DNA from: Cymodocea nodosa | Lineage: Eukaryota; Streptophyta; Magnoliopsida; Alismatales; Cymodoceaceae | DNA length: 64,000 bases | NCBI GenBank assembly: GCA_036874045.1 | Contig: CM072335.1 | Coordinates: forward strand, 21,211,501-21,275,500 | Direction of reading: 5' to 3' | Shown: positions 56,641-64,000 of the stretch, piece after piece | How positions within the stretch are numbered: the first letter of the stretch is position 1 | Layout: each line of letters opens with the position of its first letter | Notes under the pieces: generated by a model | What the model saw: the letters and a program-made list of their open reading frames with translations, nothing else | Told to the model about the DNA's origin: nothing | Databases searched by the model: none | Program-made: the position numbers and the translations under genes

Positions 56641-57660
56641 GCTGTATTTACTGCTTCAGCCCAAAGATTTTGAGGAAATTATGTTCATTTAACAAAGTTC
56701 TGGCCATTTCCTGAAGTGATGTATTCTTTCTCTCAACAACACCATTTTGAGACGATGCTCTTGGAAAAGAAAATCTGTGATCAATGCCATGATCTTTACA
56801 GTAATTATCCATTTGATCATTATCAAATTCAGTACCATGATCACTCCTAAGTTTTTGAATAGAGACACTTTGTTCATTTTGAACAAGATTGTAAAACATT
56901 TTAAACTTTTCAAAAATTTCTATCTTAGATGCTAGAAAATATACCCAAGTGTATCTAGAGAAGTCATCTACTAAAACAAATACATACCGTTTACCACCAA
57001 GACTCATGATTCTTGTTGGTCCAAATAGATCCATATCTATAAGTTCTAAGACTCTCTTGCTTGAAATATCAGTTTTGGATTTAAAAGAGTTTTTATGAAG
57101 TTTACCTAACTCACATGCATCACACATAAAGTCCTTTGAGTATTTAATCTTTGGTAAACCTCTCACTAAATGTTTTTTTGATAGTTTATGTAATAGTTTC
57201 ATATTTATATGCCCAATCCTTCTATGCCACAGATATGCATCACTAGTTTCAGCTAGCAAACATGAATTTAAATCAACTACACTAGAAGGTAAAGATAAAA
57301 TACATACAGAACCTTTTCTTTTAGCAATAAACTTAATTTCATCTATATTTTTATCAATTATTTTGCATACATTATCTTCAAACACTACATAATATCCATT
57401 TTCAGTTAGTTTTATGACACTCAGCAAATTAAATCCTAGGTTTTCTACATATTGTACATTCGAAATAACACAAGTTGGAGTTATTTGAACATTGCCCATA
57501 CCTATGATTTTATCTTTGCTTTTGTTTCCAAATGTTACACTTCCTTTCATGGTATTTGTAAAATTTTGTAGTAGACTTTTCTGTTCGGTCATGTGACTTG
57601 ACGCTCCACTGTCCAAGATCCATTTTAATGTTGTTTCCTCTTGCAACACAAATTACGAAA
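56641..57660 (-). pseudogene. Copia protease and integrase (C1)
   Basis: WILDSGASSHMTEQKSLLQN (protease box), a GAG-pre-integrase segment AYLWHRRIGHINMKLLHKLS with FMCDACELGKLHKNSF (HHCC zinc), then the DDE core: ELIDMDLFGPTRI (D), LRSDHGTEFDNDQMDNYC (D) and QNGVVERKNTSLQEMAR (E). Cleaves the polyprotein and inserts element DNA. Few breaks. Confidence 0.92.
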
Positions 57661-59826
57661 AACTTTTTCTTGGTACTCAATGTTGTTGAGGACCAAGTTC
57701 ATTAAACGCATATTTCTTCTTTTTGTTTAAAAATAGTTTAATATTATCATTTACATTCTTATTAGTTATAAGTACTAATGATTTATCATTAGCATCATAC
57801 TTTTTAGATGTAGTATAACCAAGACTAAGCCGATTTTTATCAGATGTTAATTTATTTTGGTCATGCTCATACATTTCAGTAAGTTCATACCAAGATTTTG
57901 TACTTGTATTTGAATTGTCAGTACATACAAAATCTTTTTCTACATAAGAATTTTCAGATAAAGAACATGTAGAATGAGTAATTGGTCTAACACCAGAGTT
58001 TTGAATTTTATGCTCAGGTTTTTGAATTTTCAGTTTACTAGGATTGTTTGACATTTTTGAAACATTTGTGACAGAATTTCCAGAACAAGAAACAAGATCT
58101 TTTGAAACATTGATAGTCATGTTAGAAATACATTTTGATAAATCACATTAGTTTATATTATTACTGCTTAATTCATCCCTTGAAGTACCTACTTCTACAT
58201 ATTTATTACCTTGTTTCATGATAAAAGGAATTTTAGTCTTAGATTTACTTGAACTGCAACTAATAAATCCTTTATTGGCTTGAGATTCAGGATATTTAAG
58301 ATAATCAAATCCTATGACACCGTAGGGGTACTAGTTAATTTGTCTAACTTAGTTTGACTTAAATTCCATTTCTCAATGGTAGAATTTAAATCTAGCTCTC
58401 TCATTTTTAATCTGTCAATCTCTAACTCAAGATCATTTATATTCTTTCTCGACATTTCATTTTCAGATTCTATCTTTAATTTTTCAACATTTGTATTCTA
58501 TACTTGTTCATGCAAGACACATTCATTAAATCTAAATTTATGCAAATCTCTAGCATGATTTTCATTATCACATTTAAACTTTTCTAAAGTAGTAGATAGG
58601 AAACAATTTTCTTCTTCTAGAATGGACAAAGAGTTTCTAATATTCTTATTTTCCAGTTTACAAACTTTAAGTTTTTGTAATAATGCATGATAAGCACATA
58701 ATAATTCATCAAAGTTAAAATCTGAATGACTTTCAAGATCAGATATTACCTCAGACTCATCTGCCATGAAGCATACATGAGCAACGTCTTCTAATTCTTG
58801 TTCTTCTTCTGAATGTGAAGATTTTAATGATAATTCCTCAGATTCAAACTCTTCTAACATGTCATCCCAAGTGACCTTCAAAGCCTTTTTCTTGTAAAAC
58901 TTTTTCTGAGTTTTCTGAGCCATCTTCTTCTAATTCGTCCTACTATGCTTTTCATTTTTCCTTATAGGACAATTTGGAGAAAGATGTCCAGGTTTCTTGC
59001 AATTGTAACATACATACTTTCTAGATGAAGAATTCTTGTCATTCAGTGATTTTGACGTTGAGGGTTTATAATTTCTGTTCCTTTGCTGTTTCCTAACTTT
59101 CCATGCTTTTTTGAATTTCCTAGTTAGCAAAATCAAATCCTCATTAGAATCAGTAGATATTTCAGAATCTGAATTAATTTCAAAAGCTATTTCTTTCTTC
59201 AGTTTTAATTTGTTGTGACTCAGTGAATCATTTAATTGAACTTCATAAGCAGTTAAGTTTCCTATAAGTTCATTTATGGTATAAATATTTAAATCTCGTG
59301 ATTCCTCAATTACTGTCACTTTTTGAGACCATTTTTGAGAATATTTAAAATTCTTTCCTAAGCATTTTAAAGAGTTTATGATATCAAGGAATCTAGAAAA
59401 CATCTCAGAAATACTTTCGTCTTCATGCATCTTAAAGAGTTCATACTTATGAATTAACATGTTTATCTTAGTCTCTTTAACTTGAGATGTACCTTTATGT
59501 AAAACTTCTAATGCATGTCACACCTCATAAGTAGATTTATATGCCAACACTTTACTGAACTGTTCATAACTCAATACATAAAATAAAATATTTAAGCCTT
59601 TAGCATTTAGAGTTTCATTTTCCTTTTCAATAATTGTCCAAGTATTATAAGGAGTAGTTAACGGAGTATATGGTTTAGAAATCATGAATCACAACTTATG
59701 ATCTATACTTTGAAGAAAGATTGTCATCCTATATTTCCAATATTCAAAATGTATTCCATCAAATAAAGGATGACAATTAAGATTTTGGCCTTTATACAAA
59801 GAAAAATTACCATTTCTAGTAGCCAT
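57661..59826 (-). pseudogene. Copia gag with long coiled tail (C1), broken
   Basis: The ATG at 59826 follows an AAGGTAAG context. The start shows HPLFDGIHFEYWKYRM, then NMLIHKYELFKMHEDESISE, RFLDIINSLKCLGK and TINELIGNLTAYEV, and a CCHC knuckle CYNCKKPGHLSPNC (59000 region). The tail (58498-58923) has DVAHVCFMADESEVISDLES and coiled heptads, then Ser/Thr-rich sequence up to protease. Sirevirus gags are known for such length. Several breaks. Confidence 0.87.
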
Positions 59827-60012
59827 CTTACCTTAGATTTTTCAAACTATTTGATTTTAAAATAGTCTAAAACAATAAAAACAATTTGAGCCTTAAATCA
59901 TGAAGGTTAAGAGTATGCTCAAATATTAATTTCTGTTTAAAAACAAAAAAGGTAGAATAAGCAATGATATTAATTAACTTGGTATCGATTTTATATCATA
60001 GATTATTAACCT

Positions 60013-60024
60013 GCTCTGATACCA
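60013..60024 (-). other. tRNA-Met primer-binding site (C1)
   Basis: Minus strand TGGTATCAGAGC, two bases from the LTR end (GATCCTACA). Confidence 0.92.
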
Positions 60025-60026
60025 CT

Positions 60027-61605
60027 TGTAGGATCATATGGCTACATAAGAGGGGGGTGAATTGTGTTTTTCAACATTTTCATTTATAATTGAAACTTCA
60101 AAACTCAAAAACAAGTCGAGACATTGTTTTCATAAAATCATTTTTATTCAAGGTTTCAATTACAATATACAATTCAATTCTCCTCAAAAATTGTAGATGC
60201 AATTATATATCAATACCATATTTCATCTATACAATTTCATAATTACAAATAGAGAAAACTAATGTGCGGAATTTAAAACATTTCTCCCTATTTGAGATCT
60301 TTCTTCTTCTTCTTCTTTTTCTTCTTCAACAATTCTTTAGTGACAAATATCTTGTCTTTCTCTACTTTACTGAATTTGTTTTCTTCTGATACTTTAGATC
60401 TTCAGTGACATAAATCTAACCTTTTCTACTTCACTGAATTTTCTTCCATCTGAGAGCTTTTCCCCGAAGAGGTGTTTTTGATCCTTGAAAAAAAATTTTG
60501 TTTGGTGTATAGGGATAATTGATCAATGAGAATTCTATGCCTTTTATACTGTATATTCATTTCATTCATATCCTCCACGTTTAATCACTACCAATTTTCA
60601 ACTTCTTCACGTCTTCTCTTTTTCCTTCATCGAAATACACATGTTTTGACCCACGTTTACATTTTGGATTTTCTTTAATCATCAATTCTACATCTCTGAA
60701 AAATTTCCTGCAAAATAAACTTTCTCGTCCAAAATTTTTCATCAAGTGTAATAAGAAGTCATTGTGTTAATGTTAACTAAACAAGTAAAACAATTATATA
60801 TATAACTTGACGTTTCTAACTTAACAAGTTCCTCATGTGACAACTCACGTGACAAGTACTATAGCTAACTTAACAAACTAAGTTTGTGGTGTTACGCTAA
60901 CTCAATGAACCAGCTTCGTGGTGTTATAATAACTCAACGAACCAGCTTCGTTGTGTTACAGATAACTCAACGAACCAGTAATAAACAAATGTTTTTATAA
61001 TAAGAATTTTACCACGTGCAAAAATAACAACTTAAGTTTATAACGCTAACCAAACGCATTGCCTTAGTGTTCAATATTGCAACTCAACGCATGTAGTTAT
61101 GTTAACTTAACGAGTTAAACATGTGCACCTCATGTGATACAATATAACATTCATAACCTTTAATTTCACCACGCATACAATACTAACTTAACAAGTTCGT
61201 CTCTTCTTTTACTTACTAACTTAACGAGTTCTCATGCGACCTATTTTAACCTTTAAGCTTCTAACTTAACAAGTTCTCTCGTGACCTCTATAAAAATAAC
61301 ACTCTAACTTAACAAGTTGTCTAAACGTGCACTATTCATGATACAGAAGATATAACTTTAAAACATATCATGCTTTGTGATAAAAATACACATTATCTTA
61401 ATGTTTAGTTAAATGAGAAATTAATGCAATGAAACGACTAGTTATTTAACTTCATATAATTTCAGATCCAATATAGACAAGTATTTATATCAGTAAACTT
61501 TTTCTATATTAATTGATGTTCTTAATTTCCTTTCACAAACAATAGTAATTGAGCAAATATAATTACTTTCATTCAGCACACATCATCAAAACAAAATACT
61601 CAACA
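60027..61605 (-). repeat. 5' LTR of C1 (family B, 1,579 bp)
   Basis: Minus strand TGTTGAGTATTTTG...TCCTACA, flanked by ATATC (61606-61610). TATA at 60541-60548. 60780-61330 is dense in AACTCAACGAACCAG, TAACTTAACGAG and CACGTG/CATGTG words. Confidence 0.9.
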
Positions 61606-61686
61606 ATATCTTATTTGTGAAAATTGTTTGTTTACTTCTAAAAGAAAATATAAACATATATTTAAGTAAACAAGAATAACCAAACA
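61606..61686 (+). repeat. Last part of the G2 5' LTR
   Basis: Continues 33257 after C1; compare 27700-27770 of G1 (TGTTTGTTTACTTCTAAAAG, ending AACCAAACA). Confidence 0.8.
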
Positions 61687-61694
61687 AGTTTTTC

Positions 61695-61712
61695 TAGCAT
61701 CGTTCCTAGGGA
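61695..61712 (+). other. Degenerate tRNA-Asp primer site (G2)
   Basis: TAGCATCGTTCCTAGGGA, aligned with TGGCGCCGTTACTAGGGA of 27778. Position after the LTR is right; several bases have decayed. Confidence 0.7.
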
Positions 61713-61791
61713 ACGACAAACTTAAAAAAATCATAGCACTATTTTGTTTTTATAGCATAAGGGGTGTTGTGTGTTTTTTATCAATGAGAAT

Positions 61792-62850
61792 ATGACATAT
61801 GCTTATGCTCAAGGATTTTTGAAACCTGTAGTTAGCATATGTGAATTCTTTTAAAAGGTCATGACATTGTTGATTGTTTGAAATTGAGACAATTGCAGAT
61901 GGTTAGATCAAATAGGCAACAAATGAATTATATTCAAAACAATAGAACTAAGTATGAAAATCCTATAGTTTACCTAACCAATAGTCAATTTACGACAAGT
62001 AATATGTCGAGAGATAGGGAAGTTTGGGATAAGTATGATAGACTTGAACGAAGTTTAGAACAAAACCTAGATAAATTGGAACAATACATATATTATCAAC
62101 AAAAAGTCAACCAAATAAACTATAAGGAAAATTATTCAGAACCTAAAATAGATATCATTTAAGAAACTAAGAAAATCATAATGAAAATTGATCAAAAACT
62201 GAATGCAATGATATTAGATGATCTGGGAAAAAGCTAAATGCATTGGATGAATTTACAATGAAATTACAAGTCATGCAAGATAAAAATGAGAATACAAATG
62301 ATAATCCAAATGTTAAAAGTGTGCATAATTTACAAAACATAAAGATAAACGAAATGAAATAGGAATTGAGAAATGTAATTCAACTAAAGAATATATGGAA
62401 ACAATAAAAGATCAAGATCATATGAAAGAAACAATAATACAAGAACATTGTGAAATTACGAAAAATATGGAGGATGTTTATGTAACATTAAGATCTGAAA
62501 CTTATGTGCCACCAAGAATTCAAAAAGAAAACAAGGTGAAGCTAAGTAAGAACAATTTTCAAAATGGAAATGAACACATAATACCTAAAAACATAGAAAT
62601 CGATGAAGAAAAATCTGAATTTGAAAATGAAATTGTAAATGACCAAAAGATAGAAATGGATAGAAAAGAATTTGAAGTTAATCATGGACAAGGAAAACAA
62701 GCTTTTAAATCACAATCATTAGTGCCCTATCTTGAAAGATTAAAATAAAGATTTCCTAAAAAATAAGAAAAAATTTGACAAATTTTTGAAAAGTATAAGT
62801 TAACATTCCTTTATTTGATTTATTATAGAAAATGTCACCTTGTGCTAAAT
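61792..62850 (+). pseudogene. Zinc-knuckle ORF and linker (G2), broken
   Basis: Starts MTYAYAQGFLKPVVSICEF about 80 bases after the primer site; the GHDIVDC half of the knuckle is recognisable. Then LRQLQMVRSNRQQMNYIQNN, SLEQNLDKLEQYIYYQQKVN, and an acidic Lys/Glu linker (FEVNHGQGKQAFKSQSLVPY) toward protease. As in G3, no capsid core is found between primer site and knuckle. About five breaks. Confidence 0.75.
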
Positions 62851-63306
62851 TTCTTAACTATTGGGTACTAAGAAAAGAGAGCGAAAATTGTTAAGAAAAG
62901 TCTTTTTAGCAGAACAAAGTAGTTCTCTATTTCTACTACAAAATCCTAAAAATTTATTTGATCTAGGAACCCCTGTTATGTCATGCACAGTAGGTAATAG
63001 AACTTTGGAAAGAACCTTAAGAGATCTAAGTGCAGGTATAAATGTTATGCCTAGTGATATATTTGTATCCCTAAGATTAGAATGCTTAAACCCTACTAGT
63101 ACTGTCATTCAATTAGTAGATAGAAGTATAAGATACCCTAGAGAAAAAATAGAAGATGTCCTAATTAAAGTGAAAAACTTCATCTATCCTATTGATATTG
63201 TCGTTTTGGATTCCCAACAAATTAAACATCAAAATCATGATACATCTTTAATTTTGGGAAGACAATTTCTAGCAACTTCGGGGGCTATTATAAATTATAA
63301 AAATTG
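62851..63306 (+). pseudogene. Aspartic protease (G2)
   Basis: KRERKLLRKVFLAEQSSSLF, ERTLRDLSAGINVMPSDIFV, IQLVDRSIRYPREKIEDVLI and DTSLILGRQFLATSGAIINY: gypsy protease with the D-L-x-A-G active-site region and the LGRQFL flap-side motif. Confidence 0.85.
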
Positions 63307-64000
63307 AATGATGAAATTAGCATATGGTGATGAGGATACTCAACTAAATATTTTCAAATTAGAAGGGGATGAGGAGTTAGAAATGTCCTTACATACTATA
63401 AACTTTCTAGAGGATGAAAGAGACATGTTAGAAGATATGATTCAAGAAGAATTAAATAGACAATTAGATACTTAAAATCTAGAAGAAAATGAAAATATAG
63501 ACAAAGGCTTAAACACGGAAGTAGAAGGAGACCAAGAAGAATTTAATATTGAAGATGAAAATGTTAAATTAAGAGTTCTAACTTCTAATGGTCAACACCT
63601 AGATTTAAAACCATTACTTCCTAAATTGATCTATAAATTTCTAGAAGAAGAACAAACTTGTCCAATAATTGTAGCATTAGATTCAAAGGAAGATCAAATA
63701 TCTAAATTAAAAGATATAGTAAACAAATATAAAGAAGCAATAGGTTGGACTATGGCTAACATAAAAGGGTTAAGTTCAATTATATGCAGTCATCATATAT
63801 ATTTAGAAGAAAATGTTAAACTAGTTAAAATTCCTCAAAGAAGATTAAATCCAAACCTTAAAGAAGTAGTTAAGACGGAAATTATGAAATGGTTAGATAA
63901 TGACATAATATATCTAATTCTAATAGCTCATGGGTTAGTACAATCCATGTAGTTCCTAAGAAATCAAAGTTAACTATTACTAGAAATGAAAGTTAAGACT
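63307..64000 (+). pseudogene. Protease-RT linker and start of RT (G2), runs off window
   Basis: Acidic linker, then VALDSKEDQISKLKDIVNKY, KEAIGWTMANIKGLSSIICS, and RRLNPNLKEVVKTEIMKWLD, the first RT block, matching G1 14600-14960. Broken; continues beyond 64000. Confidence 0.82.

Larger units (their letters stand above)
33258..61605 (-). mobile_element. C1: Sirevirus-like Ty1/copia element, structurally whole but broken
   Basis: Minus strand: 5' LTR (60027-61605), tRNA-Met site, gag, protease, integrase, RT, RNase H, shared module, ORFx, several purine tracts, 3' LTR (33258-34869). Perfect ATATC duplications flank it (33253-33257 and 61606-61610), inside the G2 LTR. C2 (38402-53738) lies inside the shared module. 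LTRs differ by roughly 7% in about 400 bases read by eye, suggesting a few million years. About a dozen or more breaks in the coding parts. Confidence 0.88.
30495..64000 (+). mobile_element. G2: Athila-like gypsy element, 5' part, heavily interrupted
   Basis: Its 5' LTR is seen in three pieces: 30495-30715, 32496-33257 and 61606-61686, separated by a solo LTR of its own family (minus strand) and by copia C1. A degenerate tRNA-Asp primer site, zinc-knuckle ORF, protease and the start of RT follow (61695-64000), and the element runs out of the window. It is the oldest layer of the nest. It is broken, with about ten breaks in the visible part. Confidence 0.8.

Noticed and set aside
58376-58558. 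Plus-strand ORF in the copia gag tail
   Set aside because: Antisense of the coiled-coil gag tail of C1.

Overview
The window is about 64 kb of AT-rich plant DNA made almost wholly of LTR retrotransposons. It looks eudicot-like, but I cannot name the species. I see no free-standing host gene, tRNA, rRNA or CRISPR array. Two lineages dominate. One is an Athila-like Ty3/gypsy family (called G here), whose primer-binding site resembles the 3' end of tRNA-Asp and whose RT box reads FMDDF. The other is Sirevirus-like Ty1/copia (called C), with a tRNA-Met primer site, UBN2-type gag, a row of purine tracts before the 3' LTR and an extra ORF after RNase H. All copies are broken fossils.

Layout. 1-5145: G0, minus strand, 3' half of a gypsy element (shared non-coding module, F-box-like gene, gag core, spacer). 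5146-14535: C0, a copia chimera with two unlike LTRs (family A on the left, family B on the right). 14536-27770: G1, plus strand, with RT, RNase H, integrase, an extra ORF (ORFx), gag core, F-box-like gene, shared module, purine tract and LTR. 27778-27837: a second gypsy primer site directly behind that LTR. 27838-33257: stacked LTRs of the same family in both orientations, plus an unrelated solo LTR (D). 33258-61605: C1, minus strand, a Sirevirus-like copy flanked by ATATC duplications. 61606-64000: rest of the gypsy copy G2, running off the window.

The nest is four layers deep. G2 was hit in its 5' LTR by C1. C1 was hit by C2 (38402-53738). C2 carries G3 (40954-53152). C0 supplies the empty site for the C2 insertion. 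LTR pairs compared by eye differ by about 5-8%, mostly transitions, which suggests ages of a few million years under usual plant rates.

The notable biology is modularity. (1) In the gypsy family the gag capsid core is not behind the primer site. It lies downstream of pol and ORFx in three copies, while the 5' end keeps only a zinc-knuckle ORF in two copies. (2) The gypsy family carries an F-box-like gene in two copies. (3) The copia and gypsy families share a related extra ORF. (4) They share a roughly 1-kb non-coding module with intron-like borders. (5) LTRs of several unrelated families share short motifs: a composite of ACACGTGT plus TGACTTAAGTG plus TTCGG(n)AGTTA, and arrays of CGTTGAGTTA. 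Together these suggest an element community that trades parts across superfamilies and shares host control. That interpretation is inference.
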